33,591 bases of DNA, taken from NCBI GenBank assembly GCA_937944405.1, contig CALDYR010000150.1, forward strand, positions 1 to 33,591. The letters are read 5' to 3'. The translations under genes and the position numbers were made by a program. The notes under the pieces are model-generated. The model worked only from the letters and a program-made list of their open reading frames with translations, ran no database searches and had not been told where the DNA came from. Every line of letters starts with the position of its first letter. Position 1 is the stretch's first letter. Source of the stretch: an uncultured Pirellulaceae bacterium. Lineage in GTDB: Bacteria > Planctomycetota > Planctomycetia > Pirellulales > Pirellulaceae. Shown piece by piece: positions 1 to 7,778 of this stretch.

Positions 1-76
1 CTTAGGCTTTATGCGGACCGCCATCCCCGACAGCTAAATGACGTCTCGGCTTCGTTTCACGAGGGATCAAATCTTG

Positions 77-121
77 CGTCTCGCCAGAGACGTCGAAAGA
101 CAGGAAATGGTGAGCGCTCAC
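77..121. promoter_or_regulatory. Hairpin and 12-bp palindrome upstream of dnaA
   Basis: Two exact symmetric elements lie 260-300 bp before dnaA. CGTCTC-GCCA-GAGACG (77-92) is a 6-bp stem with a tetraloop, and its right arm also pairs with GACGTCTC at 40-47. GTGAGCGCTCAC (110-121) is a perfect 12-bp palindrome of the kind bound by dimeric regulators. I found no convincing DnaA box (TTATNCACA) in 1-377, and no open reading frame here looks like a protein. A regulatory role is inference. Confidence 0.3.
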
Positions 122-377
122 ATTCGCTTTGGCGATATGACTGACAAACTTTCAACAGGTTTCCACATTGAGGCCTGCTCCGGTTTTGCACTGTTTTGCA
201 AAAACTCGGATGCGTTCTTCGATGATTATGAAAACTTCAAACGAAATAAAATTTAGACGTTTGACAGGGCTGCTAGCACTCTTAAAATCGCCTCCTACTA
301 CGGTTAAGAACGCGTCTGCAATGAAGCCGGCGAGTTCCAGAGATTATAGGATACGATGAAAACGTCAGGATGCGACT

Positions 378-1889
378 TTGTCGATAACGGAACCCACGCC
401 CACCACCACCGCTGTTGCCAGATCCCAATCTGGCATAGAAACAGCAGGCAGCAAAACCGATGCCGAGATCTCCAAAATCATTGCGAAGATGTTGGAACAG
501 AAGATCGGCGACACGCGGTTCGAACTTTGGTTCTCCCAGCAATTGCCGGTTCGATTTTCTGAGAATCGGTTGAACGTTTTTGCCGACAGCAACTTTACCT
601 CAAACCGGTTGCAAAACACTTTTGCTTCTGACATTCGTAGCGTCGTAGACCACGTGTGTGGCTCTCATGTTTGTATCGAGTTTGTCGTTCAATCGCCGCC
701 GGTCAAAACCAAATCACACAAATCAACCACTCACGATCAGCCCGGCCTTTTCGATGCCGTGGACGATGCCGTGGAACAGACCTCGGTCGACCGGCAATCT
801 ATTCCGCAAACAACGCCAGACAACGGACCTAGGGTAAATTCCCCTCAACCCGCCAGAGTTGACCTAAAATCATTTTGGTTCGGTTCCAACAATCAGTTCG
901 CCCAAGCCGGTGTCGAACAAATCATGCAACTGCCTGGACAGTTTTCACCGTTGCTGATTCATGGCCCGTCAGGGTCTGGGAAAAGCCATCTTTTGGAAGC
1001 GGCCGCGAATGAGTACCGGCGACAATTGCGTGTCAAACGGTGCATTTTCTTAACCGCCGAACAATTCACCAATCAGTTCGTGGCGTCTCTGAGAGACAAT
1101 CGCGGGTTGCCGATGTTTCGACGTAAGTTTCGTGATCTTGATTTGTTGGCGATCGATGATATCCAGTTTCTTGCCGGCAAAAATGCGACCTTGAACGAAT
1201 TCCAATTCACCCTAGACCACTTGGTTCGGCAGGGCAAGCAAATCATTGTCTCCTCCGACCGGCCGCCGATGGAACTGGATACCCTGGGCAGTGATTTGCT
1301 CAACCGATTGGCCAGTGGTTTGATGTGCCCTTTGATGTTTCCCAATCTCGAAGGCAGACAGTCCATCATTCGCAGGATGTGCCAGCAGCGGAACTTCCCT
1401 TTAGGCACCGAAATTGTTGAACTTATCGCCGGACAGATCACACGTGACGTTCGGCGTCTGTCAGGTGCAGTGAATCGGCTGCGCGCCGTTTCAATCTCCA
1501 CTGGAGTGGAGAAAGTCACCGTTGAATTCGCGCGTGATGTTCTGCAAGATCTGATCGTGCTTTCTTCGGTCGGAACGTCGATGGTGACGATCGAAGAAGC
1601 CGTCTGTGACCTGACCGGGCTCAAGGCGACAGACCTCCGTTCCAACAGCCGCCGAAAATCAGTCAGCGCCGCTCGAATGCTGGCGATGTATTTGGCGCGC
1701 GAACACACCAACGCCGCCCTATCTGAAATCGGTGATTATTTCGGCGGTCGCAGTCACAGTACCGTCATCGCGGCAAAGAAAAAAATTGGTTCGCTGATCG
1801 ACGATGATTCCGAAATTACTTTGGCGAATTCAAAAGTGAAAGTTAAAGTCGCGATCGACCGAATCCAATCGAAGCTCCGCATTGGGTAA
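378..1889 (+). CDS. dnaA: Chromosomal replication initiator protein DnaA
   Basis: DnaA binds origin DnaA boxes, oligomerises with ATP and opens the duplex. Domain I is at about residues 29-92, followed by a variable linker to about 160. The AAA+ domain has Walker A GPSGSGKS (196-203), Walker B LLAIDDIQFL (256-265), the SSDRPP segment (292-297) and a sensor II region around DVRRLSGAVNRL (357-368). The C-terminal helix-turn-helix domain (about 404-500) carries the DnaA signature ending GGRSHSTV (456-463; most family members have GGRDHTTV). The length of 503 aa is normal. The start is TTG at 378, preceded by AGGA (367-370) at suitable spacing; the next in-frame ATG would cut into domain I. One oddity is the usual box VII SRF, which reads SGL (313-315), so the arginine-finger position is glycine. 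The gene stands alone, with no dnaN beside it. Confidence 0.95.
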   Translation: MSITEPTPTTTAVARSQSGIETAGSKTDAEISKIIAKMLEQKIGDTRFELWFSQQLPVRFSENRLNVFADSNFTSNRLQNTFASDIRSVVDHVCGSHVCIEFVVQSPPVKTKSHKSTTHDQPGLFDAVDDAVEQTSVDRQSIPQTTPDNGPRVNSPQPARVDLKSFWFGSNNQFAQAGVEQIMQLPGQFSPLLIHGPSGSGKSHLLEAAANEYRRQLRVKRCIFLTAEQFTNQFVASLRDNRGLPMFRRKFRDLDLLAIDDIQFLAGKNATLNEFQFTLDHLVRQGKQIIVSSDRPPMELDTLGSDLLNRLASGLMCPLMFPNLEGRQSIIRRMCQQRNFPLGTEIVELIAGQITRDVRRLSGAVNRLRAVSISTGVEKVTVEFARDVLQDLIVLSSVGTSMVTIEEAVCDLTGLKATDLRSNSRRKSVSAARMLAMYLAREHTNAALSEIGDYFGGRSHSTVIAAKKKIGSLIDDDSEITLANSKVKVKVAIDRIQSKLRIG

Positions 1890-2007
1890 TGCCTACGGCA
1901 GATTGGGCCAACGCGGCAAAACCGAAGAAAACAGAACTGTTCTCTTGCTCGGCTTTTCTACTTGCCAGTGGTTCGTCAGGATCAAATCGCGGGGTTTACA
2001 AATCCTG

Positions 2008-2074
2008 CGATTGGGCGGTCGCCACGGTTGTCTGTGACCGGCGAGTTTCCGGCGAATCCAGCCAACCTGAAATT
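2008..2074 (+). repeat. Dispersed intergenic repeat, family 1, copy 1
   Basis: This stretch downstream of dnaA closely matches 33109-33180. Shared blocks are a TTGGGCG block, CGGTT-TCTGTGACCGG and a tail of the form GCGAATCCA..AACCTGAAAT. The tail also recurs at 31120-31146 and, more weakly, at 26270-26290. All four copies have the same orientation, lie outside genes, and those at 2008, 31061 and 33109 sit within 70-600 bp of a gene 3' end. One frame is conserved between this copy and the 33109 copy (SVTG ... ANPxNLK), but no convincing gene is present. Confidence 0.6.
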
Positions 2075-2095
2075 TCAAGTCGACGAAACATTAGC

Positions 2096-2145
2096 GATTC
2101 AGCTATCTATCACGACGATTCAGCTATCACAGCGATTCAGCTATC
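2096..2145 (+). repeat. Three 12-bp direct repeats (GATTCAGCTATC)
   Basis: GATTCAGCTATC occurs exactly at 2096-2107, 2117-2128 and 2134-2145, with start-to-start spacings of 21 and 17 bp. The repeats lie between dnaA and the ABC exporter gene. Spaced iterons are one possibility, given the dnaA neighbour, but the spacing is not helical-turn regular and the sequence does not resemble a DnaA box. A slippage-derived repeat is equally possible. Confidence 0.5.
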
Positions 2146-2284
2146 ATCGACGCTGTCACCCAGAACGCAATGGGCCTCCGGTCGCTTGATTCTCATACAG
2201 TATTCTTTGCCTATCTTTCTAAATTGGAAAAACGGGTATTTTTGATACTGCAGATGTCGATAAGAGAACTGAACTTGACCCGGT

Positions 2285-2312
2285 AAGGCGCGATCTTCAA
2301 AGTACGCGCCTT
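2285..2312 (+). promoter_or_regulatory. 8-bp stem-loop upstream of ABC exporter
   Basis: AAGGCGCG (2285-2292) and CGCGCCTT (2305-2312) are exact inverted repeats around a 12-nt loop, 68 bp before the preferred ATG of the exporter gene. There is no U-run, so it is not a standard intrinsic terminator. It could be a leader hairpin or an operator. It overlaps the upstream TTG at 2311, which argues against that codon being the translation start. Confidence 0.35.
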
Positions 2313-2379
2313 GGGAGTCTACCGATTTGGCTTATTTCTTCCTAATCGCCCAGTTGCCCAACCACCCACAGAAGCTCGG

Positions 2380-4371
2380 ATGAAGCCTTTTTTAAAAGCC
2401 ATTATCTTGTCACTGCGTTACAAGTGGTCGATCATCGGCGCTGTCGGCTGCGCGGTGATGATCTCGTTGCTGTGGAGCATGTCGATCACCACGATTTTTC
2501 CGATCGTGAAGATCGTGGTGCAGGACGAAACGGCCATCAGTTGGGTTGCCTCAGAGATTGAGGACGGTCACAGTACCGTGGCCGCCGTCAATCGTGAAAT
2601 TGCCGATCTGCAACTGGCAATCGACACTTCGCCGCCAGCGGAAGCCAAGAAGATGGGGCTCAAGCTGAACATGAAAATCGATCGCCTGAAAAGCGAGATC
2701 AAACGTGTCACCTACTATGAGAATTCAGTCCAACCGATCGTTAATAAATACGCTCCGACCTCTGCGTTTGAGACGCTGGTTTGGTCGATCACATTTCTAT
2801 TAGTGGTGTCGGTTTTAAAGGGATTCTTTCTTGTCGGGTCGGCGTATTTGACGGCGCGGGTGGCCAGCAAAACGGTGATGGATCTCCGAAGAATCTATTA
2901 CCGCAAAGCCCTCGAACTTGACCAACGCCGAATCGATCGAATTGGCACCTCTAACATTATGACCCATCTTTCGCACAACATGATGATGGTCAACGGCGGG
3001 TTGCGCATGTTTTACGGCAAGTGCATTCGCGAGCCGATGAAAATGATCACGTGCTTGATTTGCGCCGCTTGCATCTCGTTGCCGCTGCTGTTGATTTCGC
3101 TGATTATGGTGCCCGGTGGGGCGTGGTTAGTACGGTCCGTTTCGCGGCGAATGAAGAATTCGACCGAATCCGAGATGCGTGGAATGTCTGACGTTTTCCA
3201 GTCACTGATCGAAACGTTCCATGCTGTTAAAACGGTCCGCATCTTCAACCGCGAGCGCACCGAGCGCCGACGTTTTAAGAAATGTTCCGAACTGCTTTAC
3301 CACATGTCGCTGCGTATTTCGTTGTACGATTCACTGTTGCGTCCGATCACCGAAGTCTTGGGGATTGTCTCGATTTCGATCGCGTTGTTGGCCGGTGCCT
3401 ACTTGGTTCTCAATCAGCAGACGCACCTCTTTGGCGACTGGTTGAAAATCACCGACACGCCGCTAAAACCTGAACAGTTGATTTTGTTCTACGCATTGCT
3501 GGCCGGAGCAAGCGATCCGGCTCGCAAGATGACCGAAGTGGTCAACGTTTTAGTACGTGGCGGTTCAGCATGTGAGAATCTATTTAAAACCTACGATGTC
3601 GAACACAACGTTGATTACCCTCGGCCACCGACTCCGATGCCGCTGCATTCCCAATCGATCGAATTTGAACAAGTCATTTTCACGTACAAACCGCGCGAAG
3701 TGGTGCTTCGGAAAGTTGATTTGACGATCCCGTATCAACAGACCCTAGCAATCGTCGGCGGCAACGGTTGCGGTAAATCCACACTGATGCATCTGTTGGC
3801 TCGTTTTTATGATCCCAATCGGGGCACGGTAAAAATTGACGGCGTCGACCTGAAAGAAGTCAATCCGCGTAAACTGCGGAGGCAGATTGCTTGGGTAACC
3901 CAAGATTCACAGCTATTTCAGGGCACCCTTTGGGAGAATATCGCCTACGGTTCGCGGACCGCGACCGACCAGCAAATTATGGAAGCCGCTAAAATCGCGC
4001 GGTTGCCAGATTTCGTCGACCAATTTCAAGACGGTTACCAAACCGTCGTGGGAGACGATGGCGGGCAATTATCGGCCGGTCAAAGACAGCGCGTTGCGTT
4101 GGCGCGTGCGATCGTGGCCGATCCCCGCATCTTCATTTTGGATGAAGCGACCAGTCAAATCGATGGAAAAACCGAAGGGCTGATCCACGGCGAACTGGCC
4201 GAATTTATCAATTCGCGAACAACAATCATCATCACCCATCGGCGATCTTCGTTGGCCCTAGCCGACCGAGTGATTGTGATGCAGACCGGACGAATCGTCC
4301 ATGACAGTTCAGTCGCCGAAGCGGACGCCGAATCGCCCCAATTCCAGCATCTATTTGCCAAGGCCGCCTAA
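2380..4371 (+). CDS. ABC exporter, MsbA/lipid-exporter type (fused permease and ATPase)
   Basis: This is a fused half-transporter of 663 aa that would act as a homodimer in the inner membrane and export a lipid, glycolipid or similar substrate. The N-terminal half has hydrophobic segments near residues 15-45 and 130-160, with a charged stretch of about 80 residues between them that is longer than usual for MsbA. More membrane segments follow at roughly 225-260 and 320-350. The ATPase half shows Walker A GGNGCGKST (about 460-468), Q-loop WVTQDSQLF, signature LSAGQRQ (about 564-570, canonical LSGGQ), Walker B with LDEATS (about 587-592) and H-loop THR (His at about 620). The ATG at 2380 is preferred because the membrane domain begins there; a TTG 69 bp upstream lies in a hairpin. 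The downstream glycosyltransferase suggests a glycan or glycolipid substrate, but none can be named. Confidence 0.88.
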   Translation: MKPFLKAIILSLRYKWSIIGAVGCAVMISLLWSMSITTIFPIVKIVVQDETAISWVASEIEDGHSTVAAVNREIADLQLAIDTSPPAEAKKMGLKLNMKIDRLKSEIKRVTYYENSVQPIVNKYAPTSAFETLVWSITFLLVVSVLKGFFLVGSAYLTARVASKTVMDLRRIYYRKALELDQRRIDRIGTSNIMTHLSHNMMMVNGGLRMFYGKCIREPMKMITCLICAACISLPLLLISLIMVPGGAWLVRSVSRRMKNSTESEMRGMSDVFQSLIETFHAVKTVRIFNRERTERRRFKKCSELLYHMSLRISLYDSLLRPITEVLGIVSISIALLAGAYLVLNQQTHLFGDWLKITDTPLKPEQLILFYALLAGASDPARKMTEVVNVLVRGGSACENLFKTYDVEHNVDYPRPPTPMPLHSQSIEFEQVIFTYKPREVVLRKVDLTIPYQQTLAIVGGNGCGKSTLMHLLARFYDPNRGTVKIDGVDLKEVNPRKLRRQIAWVTQDSQLFQGTLWENIAYGSRTATDQQIMEAAKIARLPDFVDQFQDGYQTVVGDDGGQLSAGQRQRVALARAIVADPRIFILDEATSQIDGKTEGLIHGELAEFINSRTTIIITHRRSSLALADRVIVMQTGRIVHDSSVAEADAESPQFQHLFAKAA

Positions 4372-4395
4372 CGGTGACTGCGCGCAACGGGCGAT

Positions 4396-4411
4396 AGCCC
4401 GGAATCGGGCT
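4396..4411 (+). terminator. Short GC-rich hairpin after the ABC exporter gene
   Basis: AGCCCG-GAAT-CGGGCT forms a 6-bp stem with a tetraloop 25 bp after the exporter stop codon. No T-run follows, so it is only a weak candidate for transcript termination or 3'-end protection. Confidence 0.3.
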
Positions 4412-4464
4412 CGCGCCGCAGCACGCGCGATTGCGGGGCATAATTTGTCTATCACGCCGCTTAT

Positions 4465-4526
4465 GGCTTCGTTTGGCTTCGTTCCGTTTGGCTTCGTTCC
4501 GTTTGGTTTCGTTTCGTATGGCTTCC
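4465..4526 (+). repeat. 15-bp tandem repeat (GGCTTCGTTCCGTTT)
   Basis: GGCTTCGTTCCGTTT is present twice exactly (4475-4489, 4490-4504). It is flanked by a partial unit (4465-4474), a diverged unit (4505-4519) and another partial unit. It lies in the 524-bp gap between the exporter and the glycosyltransferase, where I see no supported gene. The open frames crossing it translate to simple repeats. Confidence 0.7.
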
Positions 4527-4895
4527 AAGTAACGGCCCCATGCCCTCTAAACCGTACCCGATCAGAAAACGCGTGGTGCTAAGCGACTGCCAGATTCACG
4601 ACCGACGGGGAATTCCGCGCGTCGCTGGACCTTCGTCGTCAACATTCACCGCTTCGCTAGCGTCTCAGCCGATTGCAGTCGGGTGTTGAACTGTTTCAAG
4701 ACGGCAAACTTTGCTAACTTTCCCGCGGGTGTTCCAGTAAGTATCGCTGACCAATCTAATCATTCCCTACATGCGTCAAATTTTCGCCAACCCCAACTTA
4801 TGCATCCATCCGATAAACCGACTATTGGACAGTCATCACGAATGTTTGATCTCGCCACGCTATTGAGTTCACGAACTACCTTTACAGGGCCAATT

Positions 4896-6161
4896 ATGAG
4901 AATTTTCCGCAAATCAAAAAGGGTCAAGCACCCCCAAGGGCCCGCTCGTCGTCGAGTTTTGTTTGTGTCTCACGAGGCGACTCGCACCGGCGCTCCCAAG
5001 ATCATTCTGAACATATTAAAGCACTTCTCGCAGAACTGCGATATTCAGTGCGAAACCATATTGCAAACCGGCGGGCATTTAGCAGGCGAATTCGAGTCAC
5101 ACTCGGAAGCCCTTGACTGCTTAAATGTGACCAAAGCCCAATCTAGTGAACTTAATAAACGGGTTGCCAAGTTCATTCATCGCGAAAAGGCCAATCTCCC
5201 CGTGCTTGCAATTTGCAACAGCATGGAATCGCGTTTCATCGCCAAAGAAATCGCAGGGGAAGACGTTCCCGTTATCATGCTGGTCCATGAACTTCCATCA
5301 TCCTACAGCGAGGAAGATTACCAGTCAGTTTATGACATCGCCACCAAAGTTATCTTCCCTGTCCACCACGTTCGTGAAGCGGCCGATGCAAAAACACCGG
5401 TGCCGATTTCCAAATCGATCGTATTATCCCAAGGCTTATTAAGTCCCGAGTTTGGAACCGGCATCTCCCGTGATGTGGCTCATTCACAAATCCGCAGCGA
5501 ATTAAACATTCCTGAAAACTCATTCGTTGTTTTAGGCTGCGGCACACTCGACCTTCGTAAAGGCATCGATCATTACGCGGCAATCGCCCGGCGCGTGACC
5601 GAACTGAACCGTTCCGAGATCCCGATTCATTTCGTTTGGGTCGGCGAAGGTCCTCGTTGGACCCATTCGACCTACCACTATGTTCAACTCGATCTTGATA
5701 AAACCCGTGCACGTGACCACGTTCACTTCATCGGCGAAAGAGCTAATGTTGAACCCTATTTCATGGGCGCCGACACATTTTTAATGTCGTCACGGGTGGA
5801 CCCTTTCCCCTGCGTCATCCACGAAGCCATGGCTTCTTCATTACCGGTGATCACTTTCGATCAAGCCGGTGGGGCTCCTGAAGCGATCGACAACGGAGCG
5901 GGTTTTGTCGTTCCCTACGCCGACTACGACCAAACCTCCAACATCATCAGAATGCTGGCGACCCAGCCTGAAATCGCTGCAGGAATGCGGTTGAAATCGA
6001 AAGAGCGTGTCGAAGCGCGATACCGATTCGAGGATTACGGGGATAAAATCATCGATCTTTCGGAGACGATACTTAAATCCGAAATCCGTCACCCGGGAGC
6101 CACCATTCAACCGATCGGCATTCAACACACGATTCCGATGCCGCAGCGGTACGCGGCTTAA
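4896..6161 (+). CDS. Glycosyltransferase, GT4 family (GT-B fold)
   Basis: This is a retaining GT4-type glycosyltransferase of about 421 aa that would transfer a sugar from a nucleotide donor to a surface glycan or lipid. The N-terminal Rossmann half begins RRRVLFVSHEATRTGAPK, with the typical acceptor-side TGAP motif. The C-terminal half has GTLDLRKGIDHYAAIA, HFIGERANVEPYF, and the donor-binding DPFPCVIHEAMASSLPVI with its conserved Glu, followed by GGAPEAI. The frame is open from a GTG at 4683, but the ATG at 4896 is preferred: AGGG (4886-4889) lies 6 bp upstream and homologous sequence begins only after it. Donor and acceptor cannot be read from sequence. It follows the exporter in the same direction, 524 bp away, so co-transcription is uncertain. 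Confidence 0.88.
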   Translation: MRIFRKSKRVKHPQGPARRRVLFVSHEATRTGAPKIILNILKHFSQNCDIQCETILQTGGHLAGEFESHSEALDCLNVTKAQSSELNKRVAKFIHREKANLPVLAICNSMESRFIAKEIAGEDVPVIMLVHELPSSYSEEDYQSVYDIATKVIFPVHHVREAADAKTPVPISKSIVLSQGLLSPEFGTGISRDVAHSQIRSELNIPENSFVVLGCGTLDLRKGIDHYAAIARRVTELNRSEIPIHFVWVGEGPRWTHSTYHYVQLDLDKTRARDHVHFIGERANVEPYFMGADTFLMSSRVDPFPCVIHEAMASSLPVITFDQAGGAPEAIDNGAGFVVPYADYDQTSNIIRMLATQPEIAAGMRLKSKERVEARYRFEDYGDKIIDLSETILKSEIRHPGATIQPIGIQHTIPMPQRYAA

Positions 6162-6327
6162 TTCGTCGTAACACATTATGGCGACAGCCAAGCCCAACGA
6201 TGGCACGTCGTCGCCCGTTTGAGCCACGTTTCCAAGTGAGTACCGTTTTCATTTCAGCATTTTTGGCAGATCGAAGCGCGAACACTTGGTAGTATTGGGT
6301 AGGGCCTTGTTTCCTAACTCCAGCGGG

Positions 6328-6392
6328 AGGTTCTTCTCGGAATTTAGTGGCACCGAGTGCGTGCAAAGATTGCCACTAAAATTCAGTAGGCC
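6328..6392 (+). repeat. Dispersed repeat family 2, copy 1, with strong hairpin
   Basis: The block from GGTTCTTCTCGG through TGCAAAGATTGCC matches blocks at 15499-15550 and 26421-26470. In this copy GAATTTAGTGGCA (6340-6352) pairs with TGCCACTAAAATTC (6371-6384) with a single bulge, giving a 13-bp stem with an 18-nt loop. It lies about 170 bp past the GT4 stop codon. It might act as a transcript 3' hairpin or be part of a small non-autonomous element. The gene-free stretch 6162-6854 that holds it has no supported gene. Confidence 0.6.
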
Positions 6393-6426
6393 CATGTAAA
6401 GCAAGCAAAGCAATTTCGATGCTTCT

Positions 6427-6535
6427 GCCAGATTCGCCGCCCATGCACGATTGTAAATTGATTTTTCCGCCCCGCAGAATCTAAGAAGCCGTAGCCTCGT
6501 AAACGAAAGTGTTGGACAACAGCGGCGAATCTGGC
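6427..6535. repeat. 14-bp perfect inverted repeat
   Basis: GCCAGATTCGCCGC (6427-6440) and GCGGCGAATCTGGC (6522-6535) are exact reverse complements separated by 81 bp. The right arm begins a block (6524-6544, GGCGAATCTGG then CGACGATTTC) that recurs as GGCGAATTCTA then CGACGATTTC at 15603-15623, again after a family 2 repeat, and more weakly at 26795-26815. This suggests the right end of the same element. Confidence 0.6.
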
Positions 6536-6854
6536 GACGATTTCAATGAACAACAAATGGCACACCGTTAGCCTCCCACCGCCACCGATGGCCGACTTAA
6601 TTGTGTCAAAACCAGCGCTCTGAACATGTCGAAATTTCGTATTCCGATTTGGTGGCCGACCCCGCGTCGGCGGTCGACGCAAGCATAGAGTTCTTAGGCA
6701 CCAATTTTTGCCGACCGCAGAGAAAATGGGCGATTGCTACTGCGATTTGACAATGCCGGAGGTACCGACGACGTGTGAGTCCCCACGGCGATGAGCGCAA
6801 TCGAGCGTTAATCAAACACTACCGGGCGACGGCTCTCTCTTGGCTTCATTCAAA

Positions 6855-7529
6855 CTACTGGCTGAGTTCGAACTTGCGGATTGCAAATTGGCCAAATGAA
6901 AATCCAATTTTGGCGGTCTTCTTTTTCTGATCGATTTGGGGATGTTGGACTTCAATAACTTTATCGCCCATCTTCACGGTTGCTTTGTCACCGGTAACCG
7001 TCACCTCCAACCGACACCATTCGCCGTCAACCATCATCGGCAGTTCATCATTGAGTTCAATCAGTTCAGCTTTTTCGTCGCCTTGTTTGGGGGCGTAGGT
7101 GACGATCAGACTTTTGGGCGTCTTTTTCGCTGATGCTTTCCCCTTACCTTTTCCTTTAGGTTGGGTTCTGAGTTTAACGCGAAACGCATGTCCGCCATCG
7201 GTGGCGTCCATCGTAAAGACGACCGTTTTGCATCCTTGAGGTTTAAATTCGACAATGGCGGTGGCGTCGTCATGCGCCACGGCATAGTTGGCTATGGGAC
7301 CATGATTCTTATGTCGTTTATACAGCTCGGCTTCCTGTTCTACAGAAGCCATGCCGTCGGCGATCTTCCAGTTGCCGCGCGCGAGATTGCGCGATTCATA
7401 GGTTTCCGAAGAGAAGTCATCATCGATGAGGTTCTCAGCACTTGCGACCCCGGCGAGCGGGATCAGCAAAACGGCACCGCACAAAATTCGTGTGGCAAAA
7501 CGGGTTATAGAACGTTCGAAGCTAGGCAT
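6855..7529 (-). CDS. Secreted LamG/DUF1080-like protein
   Basis: The product is 224 aa with an N-terminal signal peptide (hydrophobic GAVLLIPLAGVASA, cleavage likely after ASA at about residue 31). The rest is beta-rich and opens with LIDDDFSS, then GNWKIADGMASVEQE, and ends with GFSFGQFAIRKFELSQ. That is the pattern of concanavalin/LamG-like jelly-roll domains (DUF1080 style) abundant in planctomycetes. A lysine- and glycine-rich loop (PKGKGKGKASAKK, about 124-136) interrupts the fold. No catalytic residues can be assigned; a carbohydrate-binding or structural periplasmic role is inference. The start is the ATG at 7529. It appears to be a single gene, with about 250 bp of unannotated sequence before its promoter side. 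Confidence 0.75.
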   Translation of the reverse strand: MPSFERSITRFATRILCGAVLLIPLAGVASAENLIDDDFSSETYESRNLARGNWKIADGMASVEQEAELYKRHKNHGPIANYAVAHDDATAIVEFKPQGCKTVVFTMDATDGGHAFRVKLRTQPKGKGKGKASAKKTPKSLIVTYAPKQGDEKAELIELNDELPMMVDGEWCRLEVTVTGDKATVKMGDKVIEVQHPQIDQKKKTAKIGFSFGQFAIRKFELSQ

Positions 7530-7778
7530 GGGTTGTTCTCATTGCAAGAAAAGAGATACGTCCCTGAGACGAAACATGTCGGCAGGGCAAAACAAACCTC
7601 CCTCAGCGATCTAAGGGGTTGAACTACGATATCCCCGGCCCTGCACAATCGCAATGTAGTAATCGCAAACATTTGGATTTCCAAACCAGGAAATTGACGA
7701 TGAACGTGTCGCATTGCTGATTTTCACGGACTTTCGTGACGTGCTGCGGTTAAAAAAACGCGATCAGCATTAGACGGT

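Noticed and set aside
150-175. DnaA-box-like TTTCCACA
   Set aside because: A single copy with two mismatches to TTATNCACA is expected by chance.
38-256. 72-codon frame upstream of dnaA
   Set aside because: No ribosome binding site or recognisable domain, and it overlaps palindromic sequence.
1889-2245. 118-codon frame overlapping the dnaA stop (TAATG)
   Set aside because: It runs through a dispersed repeat and three direct repeats, composition is not protein-like and no domain was seen.
4540-4689. 49-codon frame starting ATG in the exporter-GT4 gap
   Set aside because: Too short and without a domain or ribosome binding site.
7161-7622. 153-codon frame antisense to the LamG-like gene
   Set aside because: Shadow of a well-supported minus-strand secreted protein.
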